From a virus: DNA of 30,280 nucleotides. The notes beneath the pieces were generated by a model. It was given only the letters and a program-made list of their open reading frames with translations, was not told the origin of the DNA and did no database searches. Of this stretch, positions 8,535 through 16,361 are shown piece after piece; positions within the stretch are counted from its first letter, which is position 1, and every line of letters begins with the position of its first letter. The stretch spans positions 1-30,280 of IMG/VR virus record IMGVR_UViG_3300027721_000052. The stretch is one strand, 5' to 3'. Made by a program: the position numbers and the translations under genes.

Positions 8535-8563
8535 AGCGTACCACAGGCCGGGCCGGAATGCAA
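8535..8563 (-). promoter_or_regulatory. Sigma-70-like promoter for the decoration-like gene
   Basis: On the minus strand: -35 TTGCAT (8563-8558), 17-bp spacer, extended -10 TGG-TACGCT (8540-8535). The -35 lies in the motif GCTTGCA that recurs at most promoters in this window. Predicted RNA start is near 8528, about 48 bases before the ATG. Confidence 0.65.
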
Positions 8564-8565
8564 GC

Positions 8566-8592
8566 AATAAAAAAGCCCGCACAAGGCGGGCT
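8566..8592 (-). terminator. Rho-independent terminator after the major capsid gene
   Basis: Read on the minus strand, a perfect 7-bp stem AGCCCGC / GCGGGCT (loop of 5) is followed by a T-rich run (complement of the A run at 8568-8574). It lies 22 bp after the capsid stop codon and just before the next promoter. Confidence 0.85.
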
Positions 8593-8613
8593 GAAGGGCT
8601 GAGTAGCAAGGGA

Positions 8614-9570
8614 TCAGTTGACGTCCAGACGACCCTGGAACTGTGAACCTGACATGGTCAGTGCTCCGGCCCAAGCCAGGATCTGTACTGCGGCATCCTG
8701 GTTGATGGAGTAACGCTGGTTCGGGTTCAGGCTCACGAAGTTCCGTGCGCTGTGCGGGCGGTAGTGGATATACTTCGTGTTCAGGAAGAACGCAGTGCCT
8801 GCCGGGCAGAAGCCGCCGATGCCGCCGTCCAGGACGAAGTCGCAATCCATGTACTTAACGGTCGGGAAGCCCAGACTTGCAGAGCTGCTGTCGGTGAACC
8901 GCTGGTTCGCCTGGAGAGAGGCCATGTAGGCTTTCCAGACGGTAGCGTCGGCGACGATCAGGTCAGGGCGGTCAACGCCGCGAACCAAGTTCGCCCACAG
9001 GTCGTTCATGTCAGCTTGCAGAGTCGCGGTGTTAGCCACGTCCTTGATCTTGCTGCGCCAGAACGTCCAGGTCTGACGGTCTATACCGCCGTAGACGCCA
9101 GTGGCCGGGTTGACAGGGACTGCGGAGTTGAGGCCCACAATCTGCTTGCCGCCGAAGCCGGTGCCATCAGAGTAGATGCCGCCGCAGACCAGGTTCTGCA
9201 TGGTGGATTCTGCAACGTCCATACGGCTGGTCAGCAGGTCGATCATCTGCTCGGGGCCAGCATTCTGGAGCATTTCCAGGCCAGAGATGGTAACGGGACA
9301 CGCTGCCTGCTTGATGTCAAACTGGGCGGCGCTGATCACGTCCTGCGCCGCAACGGGCAGCAGATCGTAGCCAGAGTAAAATCCAGCGTTGCCGTTTTCT
9401 GCGAAGCTCAGTTCCTCGTAAATCAGGCGGCCACCGCTGAAGGGGCGGGACTTGCCACGAGTGCTCAGCTTGGACAGCAGGGCGTTGTTCTTGGTGACGT
9501 TATCAGCAATTTTCTTGCTGCGCTTTTCGATCGTAGTAGCGATGATATCGCTTACATTTGGAAATGCCAT
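8614..9570 (-). CDS. Major capsid protein (HK97-fold type)
   Basis: A 318-residue protein with ribosome site GGAGGA and the ATG at 9570. The N-terminus is helical and basic (SDIIATTIEKRSKKIADNVTKNN). It is followed by the pattern of phage capsid proteins with an HK97 fold: SGGRLIYEELSFAENG (about 45-60), an axial-domain-like region with DLIVADATVWKAYMASLQ (about 203-220), and an ending with YIHYRPH.ARNF.....N.RYSINQDAAVQILAWAGALTMSGSQFQGRL. The last stretch is typical of phage major capsid proteins. Order scaffold-capsid and dedicated promoter and terminator support high-level expression. It should self-assemble on the scaffold inside the host cytoplasm. Confidence 0.85.
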   Translation of the reverse strand: MAFPNVSDIIATTIEKRSKKIADNVTKNNALLSKLSTRGKSRPFSGGRLIYEELSFAENGNAGFYSGYDLLPVAAQDVISAAQFDIKQAACPVTISGLEMLQNAGPEQMIDLLTSRMDVAESTMQNLVCGGIYSDGTGFGGKQIVGLNSAVPVNPATGVYGGIDRQTWTFWRSKIKDVANTATLQADMNDLWANLVRGVDRPDLIVADATVWKAYMASLQANQRFTDSSSASLGFPTVKYMDCDFVLDGGIGGFCPAGTAFFLNTKYIHYRPHSARNFVSLNPNQRYSINQDAAVQILAWAGALTMSGSQFQGRLDVN

Positions 9571-9669
9571 TTCAAGTCCTCCACGGACAAATTAATTAAG
9601 GGGTTCACCGCACCGTGAAGGGGTAAGCCGGACTGCCGAGGTGAGGGGGCAGCAGGAGCAGTAGAATAC

Positions 9670-9698
9670 AGCCTACCACACCCCGCGCCCCAGTGCAA
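9670..9698 (-). promoter_or_regulatory. Sigma-70-like promoter for the major capsid gene
   Basis: Minus strand: -35 TTGCAC (9698-9693), 17-bp spacer, extended -10 TGG-TAGGCT (9675-9670). Predicted RNA start near 9663 gives a leader of roughly 92 bases. The -35 lies just past the scaffold stop codon, so capsid can be made in excess over the upstream genes. Confidence 0.65.
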
Positions 9699-9703
9699 GC
9701 ATT

Positions 9704-10708
9704 TTATACGCGCCCACTAGTGGTCTTTACGAACGCTTTACGGATAGTGTCGCTAAGGTCATCCTCTTCGTCGTACGCTTCAGACACAGACATAGACCCG
9801 CCCGGTTTGATGCTCGCCCCTGCCGCATTTCTGCGGCGCTGAGCGCCCTCGCTGGTGCCGCTACGATTCATCAGTATCTCGCGGATTGTGGGGTTCGCCC
9901 AGCAGGCCGCGTCGTATGCCTCCTGAAGAGTCTGCGCCTGTCCAGACTCTATGAGGCTGGCCATCACATTCGTCACATCCGCAAAGAATTCCTTATCGGC
10001 AGCGAATTCTCCAATTTGAGTCTCGTAGGTAGATTTCTCCTGCTGCTCTCGCCACTGCCGCATCTGCTGAATCTCGTAGAAGAGCTCAGGAGGCATCTGC
10101 GGCTGAGGTGCAGGCTGAGGTATGATTTTCTGCCCTACGGATTCATTGATTACATCACGCAAAGGAACGCCGTATTGATCGGCGATCTGCAGAATGGCCT
10201 GGAATCGCCCCGGCAGGTCGCTAGTCCGCAGAGCGCGCTCCGTACTCATTACGTTGGAGATATACCCCGCCGCAGAGACTCCAGCAGCGTCAGCTTCCCG
10301 AAGAAATGGATCAAGCGTTTGGAAGAACTCGCGAGCCGGGGCCATGTTCTCCTGAAGCTGTCTTACGCCCTGTGCGGACGCCTCCTCTCTACGGATGATC
10401 TCCGCTCGGATATCCTCCGGGAGGGTATTCCACTTCTCCCGACTGGCTGGCGACCATCCACGAGGAGCCCTGTCCTCTGAGAGCGTGACTTCTCCTGACT
10501 TTTCAGGCGCCTTAACCTCGCCCTCAGGCGCGGCTGTCGGCTTATCACTGGGCTGTAGCTTTTCAGCAGCGGTGATTTCTTCGGCCTTTGGAGCCTCAGC
10601 TCGAGTTCGCACTCCAGTTGAATCCTGGTCAGTTTCGCCCATCTCTTCAACTTCTGCCATTGACGCTTTAATGTCATCATGCAGGTCATTCTCCTCAATC
10701 GTGCTCAT
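9704..10708 (-). CDS. Probable capsid scaffolding protein
   Basis: I chose the ATG at 10708 (MSTIEENDLHDDIKASMAEV..., 334 aa) over a TTG 57 bp upstream because AGAGAGA precedes it and it overlaps the end of the zinc-ribbon gene by 14 bp. The protein is acidic and helix-rich: a disordered N-terminal third with many Glu, Lys and Pro, then GWSPASREKWNTLPEDIRAE (about 84-103), which I recall from phage scaffold proteins. A coiled-coil middle follows (RREEASAQGVRQLQENMAP), then a C-terminal helical end with Arg/Lys. Position directly before the capsid gene is the standard place of the scaffold, which leaves the prohead before DNA enters. No protease gene is seen nearby. Confidence 0.75.
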   Translation of the reverse strand: MSTIEENDLHDDIKASMAEVEEMGETDQDSTGVRTRAEAPKAEEITAAEKLQPSDKPTAAPEGEVKAPEKSGEVTLSEDRAPRGWSPASREKWNTLPEDIRAEIIRREEASAQGVRQLQENMAPAREFFQTLDPFLREADAAGVSAAGYISNVMSTERALRTSDLPGRFQAILQIADQYGVPLRDVINESVGQKIIPQPAPQPQMPPELFYEIQQMRQWREQQEKSTYETQIGEFAADKEFFADVTNVMASLIESGQAQTLQEAYDAACWANPTIREILMNRSGTSEGAQRRRNAAGASIKPGGSMSVSEAYDEEDDLSDTIRKAFVKTTSGRV

Positions 10709-11102
10709 TTGCTGTCTCTCTGATAGGTGAGTATCCGGATTGGACTTTATGTATAGACTCCGCAATGTCCGAAGCCAGTTCTTTTTTGCTCAATTTCGGC
10801 GGAGGCTTCGTGAGATTCCCTGACATTACGGCCTTTTCGTCAAAGCCATCGTGCAAGTTCACTACTCCGTTCCGCTTATTGTGCTCTGCTAACTCGCGAC
10901 TAGTCCGTATGAGACTTCCGTCCACAGACGACCTAAACGCGTCAAAATTACCCTTGACGAACCCCTTGGGCGCGGTGTGGATGACTTTGTAAGTCAGTGC
11001 TCCGCACTCGTCGCACACAGGAACATCGTAGGCTTCGGCTACGGGGCGGACTATTTCGTAATCCGCCCCACAGTTCTTGCACTGATACTCGTACGTCGGC
11101 AT
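10695..11102 (-). CDS. FmdB-type zinc-ribbon protein
   Basis: The start is the ATG at 11102 (MPTYEYQCKNCGADYE..., 135 aa), which overlaps the stop of the small acidic gene as TGATG. The first 40 residues match the FmdB/CxxC_CxxC_SSSS zinc-ribbon family: MPTYEYQC, with Cys at residues 8, 11, 30 and 33 set to bind one zinc ion. Similar short proteins often lie between portal and scaffold or capsid genes in phages. The remaining 90 residues are charged and contain GFVKGNFDAFRSSVDGSLI and a Pro/Lys-rich part. It may bind nucleic acid or help head assembly; the role is unknown. Confidence 0.8.
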   Translation of the reverse strand: MPTYEYQCKNCGADYEIVRPVAEAYDVPVCDECGALTYKVIHTAPKGFVKGNFDAFRSSVDGSLIRTSRELAEHNKRNGVVNLHDGFDEKAVMSGNLTKPPPKLSKKELASDIAESIHKVQSGYSPIRETANEHD

Positions 11103-11248
11103 CAGCCACCGCCCGAGGAGGGCCACTGAGGCATTTCAACCTTAGCCTCTGCAGCCAGTGGAGGAGTCTCCTCTTCCTCTGTCTCTATTTCCTCTGCTTC
11201 CTCCAGGTCACGCTCTGGGGGCAGTTCAGTCGCTTTCGTCTTCGCCAT
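11102..11248 (-). CDS. Small acidic protein between portal and zinc-ribbon genes
   Basis: A 48-residue frame starts at the ATG at 11248 inside the portal 3' end and stops at 11102, where TGATG couples it to the zinc-ribbon gene. The site AGGAGAG stands six bases before the ATG. The peptide begins MAKTKATELPPERDLEE, is very rich in Glu, and ends in a Pro/Gly/Ser tail. There is no known domain. Without it there would be a gap in an otherwise tightly packed operon, so I think it is real. A small scaffold-like or DNA-mimic role is possible but unsupported. Confidence 0.65.
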   Translation of the reverse strand: MAKTKATELPPERDLEEAEEIETEEEETPPLAAEAKVEMPQWPSSGGG

Positions 11249-13163
11249 TTTCACTCTCCTCACGTTTCATTTCAGCAGACTCCTCTTGAAACTCAAGCTT
11301 CATCTGCTGCTCTTGCTGCTTGAACATGAGTTCCATACTCTTCATTCTCACGTCCATAGCATTCATTACTCGCTGATGCTCCGCAGCCTGTTGATCCATC
11401 TGCTGCTGCATAGCGAGTTTCATCTGTTCAGCTTGCGCCTTCATCGCAGCTTCTTGCTGCTTGAGCATCATGTCCTGCTCAGCCTTCTGCGCGTCGCGCT
11501 GGGCTTCCTCTTGAGACATCTGCATCTCAAGCTGCATCTTCTGCTGCTCGGGGTCGGGCGGCGGCTCCGGCTGCGGCTCGTTGGCCTTAGCCACGAGCAT
11601 AGTGAGCTGCTGATCTACAATGCCCTCTATCTCGGCAGCCCCCTTGAACCCGGCCATGCTGAACTTGATGGTAGCCAGCATGAGGGGGCCAAGCTCAGGC
11701 ACCGACTGTATCGCAGGAACGGCTGCGGTGAGGAACTGGCTGATATAGCCCACCAACTCCATGCGCTGGCTCTTTTCTAAGCCCCAGTCGCTCTGAGTTA
11801 GGCTGTCCGCCTCTACGTCTACCTTGTACATCCTCATAGCTTCGCTGCGAAGCAACTGAGCGGCGGGCTGTAGATACTGCTGATCAGCCTCGCTGAAGCT
11901 GCCGCAGATGGCGGCGAACTTCTCATCAGAGTACAGATTACACATCATGCCAGCCATGATGTTCAGTATATCCCTGACGAAATTGGACACGTCGCGCTGG
12001 TAGCCGTTCATACGGACAGAGGCAAACTGCGCCTTGATCTGCTGTGCAGATGCTGTCTCGTACTGGTTGCTCGCCCCACGCATGATATCGCTCATACCTG
12101 TCACTTCGTACAGTGTGGACTTCACAGCCTCGTACTGGCCCTGAAGGGCTTGGTAGACCTGCACCACGGCTTCAACAGGATACCAGTCAATCAAGCCCTT
12201 AGATCCTCCGGTCTCAGCGTGCATCGCCCAGTCGTCAACCGGGATGAGCTTGTTCTCGCCCCCTTGCAGCATCCGACCAATTTCCGGTGACGCAGCGTCG
12301 TAGCACCCGGCCACCTTGACGGCCTCGGTAATCAGACTCATGCGAGCGTATATAATGTCAAGCTCGTTGTACTGATCCTGGGCAATAGAGTAGTCCGTGA
12401 TCGGCAGGTACGATGCAGTCGTAGGGTTGGCAATCAACGGCTTCGGGCAGGGGTAGAAGTCTGGGAGCCTGTAAGGGTCGTCCAACTCCTTAAGCGGGTC
12501 GTCAGCGCCTACGCAGATGTGCCGCACCTTCTTGTCTTTTCGATCCCAAATCTCATAGACTTCGTAGGTGTCGTCAGTGATCTCTTTCGGTGTGAGGGTC
12601 GTGCCCACCCGGTTCTTTGTGCCCTGCGCGGTCATAAGGGCTTCTTCGCCGTAGGACGCTACGAACTCATCCTTAGTGAGGTGATGAATGCGCCCCACCC
12701 AATTCACGAGCTCCCACGTCCGGGCGGGCTGGTAGATGAAGTCTTCCCAGTAGACGGTGTCTATCGCTATCGCCTCTGGGTCCTCGAACCTGACCCACAC
12801 CTGCCCGATGCCCGGCACGAGCTTATCAAGTATGGCGCACTCAATAGCGTCCTTGAACACCTTGGCGCAGTTGACCTCGTATGTCAGCCCGCGCTGGAGA
12901 ATAAGCGCCGCGACCCGCGCCACGTCGTCCTCATAGTCGCCCTTGTGTACCCGAGAAACGTCGGGCTTGGGTAGACTGTTAAAGAGTGACTGCTTGATCG
13001 TGTTCACGTTCGAGTAGAAGATGTTTACCCGGCGCAGACCAGAAATCCCCAGCATATTGTCGCTGCGGTCGTCCTGGTAACGAACGTAGACCGCTTTACC
13101 ATGCTCTCGGGCCTTCTGGAAGTACCGATTGGCCTTCTGGATCTCTTTATCCCACTTTTTCAT
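11226..13163 (-). CDS. Portal protein
   Basis: A 645-residue protein beginning MKKWDKEIQKANRYFQKARE. It fits the podovirus portal family (P22/BPP-1-like): an N-terminal helical region, then RVNIFYSNVNTIKQSLFNSLPKPDV (about 45-69), VRFEDPEAIAIDTVYWEDFIYQPARTWELVNWVGR with the alpha/beta wing pattern (about 124-158), a stem/crown region with ALQGQYEAVKSTLYEVTGMSDIMRG (about 340-364), and ETASAQQIKAQF. The C-terminal 120 residues are a Gln/Met/Glu-rich coiled coil (barrel or crown extension). It forms the dodecameric ring through which terminase drives DNA. It lies directly downstream of the large terminase with single-base overlap, as expected. Confidence 0.9.
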   Translation of the reverse strand: MKKWDKEIQKANRYFQKAREHGKAVYVRYQDDRSDNMLGISGLRRVNIFYSNVNTIKQSLFNSLPKPDVSRVHKGDYEDDVARVAALILQRGLTYEVNCAKVFKDAIECAILDKLVPGIGQVWVRFEDPEAIAIDTVYWEDFIYQPARTWELVNWVGRIHHLTKDEFVASYGEEALMTAQGTKNRVGTTLTPKEITDDTYEVYEIWDRKDKKVRHICVGADDPLKELDDPYRLPDFYPCPKPLIANPTTASYLPITDYSIAQDQYNELDIIYARMSLITEAVKVAGCYDAASPEIGRMLQGGENKLIPVDDWAMHAETGGSKGLIDWYPVEAVVQVYQALQGQYEAVKSTLYEVTGMSDIMRGASNQYETASAQQIKAQFASVRMNGYQRDVSNFVRDILNIMAGMMCNLYSDEKFAAICGSFSEADQQYLQPAAQLLRSEAMRMYKVDVEADSLTQSDWGLEKSQRMELVGYISQFLTAAVPAIQSVPELGPLMLATIKFSMAGFKGAAEIEGIVDQQLTMLVAKANEPQPEPPPDPEQQKMQLEMQMSQEEAQRDAQKAEQDMMLKQQEAAMKAQAEQMKLAMQQQMDQQAAEHQRVMNAMDVRMKSMELMFKQQEQQMKLEFQEESAEMKREESENGEDESD

Positions 13164-14515
13164 TAAATTCTCCGGTTATTCATCATAGACTTCCGGTCGG
13201 CCCACAGAGCGTCCAGTGTGTAGACGTTAGAGCGAGGCTGCTCTTTGGGCTTGACTGAAAGTATGAGCTTCTCGGCCTTCTTGGCCGCTGTGGGGTTCAT
13301 GGCGAGGGCCAGCATCCGGAAGGCGTCCGCCGGGTCGCTAGTCCAATCGTGTTTTGGTGATTCTTTGAACATCTGGTTCCGGTCATCCCACTCCCGCTGA
13401 TAGAGCTGGAGCGCCCCAAGGCCCTCCTTGACGTTGGGGTTGGCCGTATTGAACTGACAGTTGTGCAGAGTGACTCGGACAGCCTGAATGCCGTCTTGAA
13501 CCGACAAACTCGGCACTATGCGCGTCTTCATGCCCGCCGCGATCATCAGCTCTCGTGTACTTTTACCTGTTTGGAAGGATTTGTTCTTGGCGTCGTGGGG
13601 GAGGTATGCCGTCCCATACGCATAAGGTTTTCCTTTGAGCATGGATACGATGTCTGCGACTTCGTATCCGTTGGCGCTGAAGAAGTCGATGATTCTGATC
13701 GTTTTTCCGTCATATTGATAAAACCATATGCTAGTAGCGTCAGTGTAACCAATGTCAAAAGCAGTATACACCGCCCGATCAGGATCATACGGGAAATCTC
13801 CACAAAATCCTCCCCTTTCTGTCAGCTCCTTGAGCAGTTTTCCATAGTACGAGCCCCTGACGGCAGCGGTAAATGAGCACTCAAACTCCTGCTCGAAGGT
13901 GTCTGGGTCGCTGCCGGGCATCGTCGCCAGCATTTCAAGCTCTTCGGCGTCAATTATGCCCGATTCGGACGCTTTGAGCATCTGCGTAAACCAACGCACG
14001 TCGCTCGCAGCGTCTTGCCACAGATCATAGAAGAAATTCGGGCCAGCAGGGGTGCCGATGAAGACGACCCACCCCTTTCTGTCGGCCAATGTAGGAGCCA
14101 AGATCTCACCAAAGAGACGAGGGCGCATCTGTGCATATTCATCAAGGATTAGGCCATCAAAATACACCCCCCTAAGAGCGTCGGGGTTGTCCGCCCCGTA
14201 GAGCTGAATCCTGGCCCCGTTCTTTAGAATGACCGAGAGCTCCGATTCCATGACCTTTTCAATCAGCGGCTCAGCGTAGTGCTTGAGATACCCCCATGCG
14301 ATCGCCTTGGCCTGCTTGAACAAAGGGGCGACGTACCCGTATCTCGGCGCTGGGAGCTTGCACTGGATGCCCTTGTCTATCAAGTCGTTGACGCAAGCCA
14401 CCGTCTTGCCAGCTCGTCGGTGCATGACCATCACTGCGAAGCGCTCGCTCCGCGCGTGGAATCTCAGCGCGTGGTCGCGAGGAACGTAGGCGCTTTCGAC
14501 GATCTGCTTGTTCAC
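13163..14515 (-). CDS. terL: Terminase large subunit
   Basis: A 450-residue protein with a GTG start that overlaps the preceding stop as GTGA; AAGGA lies upstream. ATPase motifs: Walker A HRRAGKT (residues 32-38), Walker B GLILDE (D125, E126), and coupling motif FIGTPAG (about 153-159). The C-terminal RNase H-like nuclease has YTAFDIGYTDATSIWFYQ (about 240-257) supplying the first acidic residue, and a late DAFRM acidic region (about 405). The enzyme cuts concatemeric DNA and pumps it into proheads at the portal. Length is normal for the family. Neighbours (small-terminase candidate upstream, portal downstream) confirm the call. Confidence 0.95.
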   Translation of the reverse strand: MNKQIVESAYVPRDHALRFHARSERFAVMVMHRRAGKTVACVNDLIDKGIQCKLPAPRYGYVAPLFKQAKAIAWGYLKHYAEPLIEKVMESELSVILKNGARIQLYGADNPDALRGVYFDGLILDEYAQMRPRLFGEILAPTLADRKGWVVFIGTPAGPNFFYDLWQDAASDVRWFTQMLKASESGIIDAEELEMLATMPGSDPDTFEQEFECSFTAAVRGSYYGKLLKELTERGGFCGDFPYDPDRAVYTAFDIGYTDATSIWFYQYDGKTIRIIDFFSANGYEVADIVSMLKGKPYAYGTAYLPHDAKNKSFQTGKSTRELMIAAGMKTRIVPSLSVQDGIQAVRVTLHNCQFNTANPNVKEGLGALQLYQREWDDRNQMFKESPKHDWTSDPADAFRMLALAMNPTAAKKAEKLILSVKPKEQPRSNVYTLDALWADRKSMMNNRRI

Positions 14516-15516
14516 AGATCCTTGCCCCCATGCGCCGGGCTGATCTTAGTGTTCGCGAGATCGGTGCCTGTCATGCGTCGGAAGTAGCTGGGGTCGAAGG
14601 GATAGTCTTCTTGCCGTTCGCGGGCGGTAAGATCCATTCGCCCTTCGCTCAGCCGAGCCATGGATTCGCCCAGCTCGTCGCGGTATCGTTGCAGCGCCTC
14701 TTCCTTCTGTCGCTCTAGCAGCGCAGTGTCTTTGTTCAGCTTCAAGAACGCTGGTGGGAGGTTCGTAGAATCTCGCACGTCCCCGCCCTTCTTCTGGAAA
14801 TCCCTCAGAATCTGAGCCATCTTAGCGTTGTTAGCCTCGATCCTCTTCTCTTTTTCGGCATAGCCGAAGTTGTCAGGGTTCTGCCCTCCGGGCCGTCGGT
14901 CTAAGCTCGCGACGGCGTGTTCGCCCTCGTGGACTGCTGTCCTCTTCGTTGGGTTCCCGCCCCCGGTGGGCAGCACCATGCGATTCTTATTCGGATCCCA
15001 TGACCCGCCATCGTTGGCCTCGCCCCTAACTCTCACTCCCTTAAGCTCCGGTGCGAGCTTAAACAGTTCCGGATGCTGAACTACGGTCTCCAGCGTCTGG
15101 TCTGCCCTGGACATCGGTGCGTTCTTAATGACCATCCTGCTATCATCAATCTCAGCCACCGGGTTCCCAGTTCTCGGCTCCCTGCCGATGCCTTCTTCTA
15201 GCCAGACCTGAGCTGGCGCTTCGCCGGCGTCTAGTCGCCCCAGCGCCCGCTCTACTTGATCTTTCGGGAATTTGCGTAGCGCCGCGACGAATATAGAACT
15301 CAGCCCCTCTGGCAGCCCCGGTGCGTCGAGCGCTGCCATCGCCTTCTGTGAGACTGAGGTCGGCTGCCCGTAGCTCCACTGTCGTAGCACGTCGGTCATG
15401 CCGCTCGGCACTAGGAGGTTCGCTGGCGAGCCCTTCGTGCTCCGATCCACAGCACTCAGCGCGTCGGCCACCCGTAGCAGGTTCGGGTGTCTCGGCGCTC
15501 GGATCTCACTCTCCAT
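14512..15516 (-). CDS. Zincin-like protein of the polyvalent-associated type
   Basis: A 334-residue protein whose ATG overlaps the end of the small-terminase candidate. The central motif is KRTAVHEGEHAVASLDRRPG (about 191-210), with HEGEH at 196-200 as an HExxH zinc site. A later Y..ELGESMARLSEGRMDLTARERQEDYPFD (about 278-310) would supply the third ligand, the downstream Glu. This pairing is what I recall of large polyvalent protein-associated (LPD) and related phage metallopeptidase domains. Residues 165-190 (NDGGSWDPNKNRMVLP) also fit, being the beta-hairpin before the helix. It is the only gene between the two terminase candidates. Substrate unknown: a head-maturation protease or an injected protease are options. 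Confidence 0.65.
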   Translation of the reverse strand: MESEIRAPRHPNLLRVADALSAVDRSTKGSPANLLVPSGMTDVLRQWSYGQPTSVSQKAMAALDAPGLPEGLSSIFVAALRKFPKDQVERALGRLDAGEAPAQVWLEEGIGREPRTGNPVAEIDDSRMVIKNAPMSRADQTLETVVQHPELFKLAPELKGVRVRGEANDGGSWDPNKNRMVLPTGGGNPTKRTAVHEGEHAVASLDRRPGGQNPDNFGYAEKEKRIEANNAKMAQILRDFQKKGGDVRDSTNLPPAFLKLNKDTALLERQKEEALQRYRDELGESMARLSEGRMDLTARERQEDYPFDPSYFRRMTGTDLANTKISPAHGGKDL

Positions 15517-15853
15517 CGTCGCACTCTACGAGTGTTTCAGGCTCTGGATTGCCCCGATTCAGCGGACTCTGCGGAATGCTAGATCGATACTCGATAACTG
15601 ATCCGGCCTTCTCGGCGAGCATCGCCGCTGCCCCCTTAGGAGCCAAGGTAATCAGGAGCTTCAAGAAGGTGTCGTAGTTCTCAGGATCGTTGGCCCAGAC
15701 GGCGAGGCGGGGGACGCCCCCTACCAGCTCAAACGTCTCTATGAACGCCTGCTGGATCTGCTTCGGCGTCCACAGCCTCTCCACGTTAGAACGGGCGTCC
15801 TTCCGTTGTTGGCGCTCTGTGAGCTGATTTCGCAATGCGACGTTAATATCCAT
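15506..15853 (-). CDS. Probable terminase small subunit
   Basis: The ATG at 15853 gives 115 residues (MDINVALRNQLTERQQRKDA...). There is no ribosome site before it, and the predicted RNA start coincides with the ATG, so the message may be leaderless. A reading from 15889 would begin inside the -35 box and is unlikely. The core WTPKQIQQAFIETFELVGGV (about 31-50) followed by PRLAVWANDPENYDTFLKLLITLAPKG is helical and recalls small phage proteins found at the terS locus. The tail is acidic. It sits first in the packaging operon. TerS proteins bind pac/cos DNA; a clear DNA-binding helix-turn-helix is not obvious, so the call is mainly from position. Confidence 0.6.
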   Translation of the reverse strand: MDINVALRNQLTERQQRKDARSNVERLWTPKQIQQAFIETFELVGGVPRLAVWANDPENYDTFLKLLITLAPKGAAAMLAEKAGSVIEYRSSIPQSPLNRGNPEPETLVECDDGE

Positions 15854-15860
15854 AGAGGTA

Positions 15861-15889
15861 AGGATAGCACAGCCGATAGGGGAATGCAA
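15861..15889 (-). promoter_or_regulatory. Sigma-70-like promoter of the packaging operon
   Basis: Minus strand: -35 TTGCAT (15889-15884) within GCTTGCAT, 17-bp spacer, extended -10 TGC-TATCCT (15866-15861). The ATG of the first gene begins 8 bases after the -10 box, which would make +1 the A of the start codon. Confidence 0.7.
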
Positions 15890-16218
15890 GCGTTAATTAC
15901 AGCCTCAGAGGGCCTTGCGCGTGGCGCCGGGTGCTAGGGTAGCGGCAGGGGCTGCGCTGTCTCAGGGGGCCATACGCTGTCTCAGGGGTGCCCTGTGCGC
16001 TGTACCCTGCGCCATGGAATTGAAAATTCAGGATTTTGTGCGTGGCGCTCGCGGGAGGGTAGGGGCGGGTGGGCGGTTTACTTGATGACCCCCCCTGCCG
16101 GACCGGAGGGGAGAGGACAGAAGAGCGAAGAGCGAAGAGCGAAGAGCGAGGGAGCCGGCGCAAGCGCCGCAACGACGCTCTCAGCGCGAGGGAGCCTCGC
16201 GCTCAGCGCTCGGGCATG
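15890..16218. other. Gene-free GC-rich stretch with many short repeats
   Basis: No convincing gene is seen. The stretch holds a 14-bp direct repeat (CGCTGTCTCAGGGG at 15955 and 15975), GCGTGGCGC at 15919 and 16040, and an inverted repeat GAATT-gaa-AATTC (16017-16029). It also has four tandem copies of the heptamer AAGAGCG (16121-16148) and a 9-bp perfect inverted repeat AGCGCGAGG-gag-CCTCGCGCT (16183-16203). It lies directly upstream of the small-terminase candidate, so a packaging recognition site (pac/cos) is possible. This is inference from position only. Confidence 0.5.
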
Positions 16219-16283
16219 AAAAAGCCTCGGCCCCAGGGAGGGAGCGAGGCGCGGAGGCAGAGCGGAGCGCTATGAGGCTTTTT
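16219..16283. terminator. Probable bidirectional terminator
   Basis: The outer arms AAAAAGCCTC (16219-16228) and GAGGCTTTTT (16274-16283) are perfect complements. An alternative inner stem GCCTCG (16224-16229) / CGAGGC (16245-16250) gives, on the minus strand, a hairpin followed at once by TTTTT. It would stop leftward transcription of the two small genes before the packaging operon. Its right arm overlaps the stop region of the 23-aa reading frame. Confidence 0.65.
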
Positions 16284-16341
16284 GCTCGTCCTCGTACTTG
16301 GAATAATAGTAGCCGATAATCAGCAGGAAGAGGCATAACAT
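16270..16341 (-). CDS. Tiny putative membrane peptide (23 aa)
   Basis: The ATG at 16341 follows GGAG by eight bases. The peptide is MLCLFLLIIGYYYSKYEDEQ plus Lys-Ala-Ser: one hydrophobic stretch of about 13 residues, then a charged tail. The stop codon lies in the terminator arm, as is common for the last gene of a transcript. It is too short for statistical support. If real, it would be an inner-membrane micro-protein read from the same promoter as the 94-aa gene. Function unknown. Confidence 0.4.
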   Translation of the reverse strand: MLCLFLLIIGYYYSKYEDEQKAS

Positions 16342-16361
16342 GGTCTGTGCTCCAAAGAGGT

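Noticed and set aside
8480-8845. Long N-terminal extension of the decoration-like gene
   Set aside because: The added residues are the alternate frame of the capsid gene and cross a terminator and a promoter; the ATG at 8479 with AGGAGG is far better.
15995-16275. Plus-strand frames reading through the heptamer repeats
   Set aside because: They encode only repeated charged residues and lie against all neighbouring transcription.
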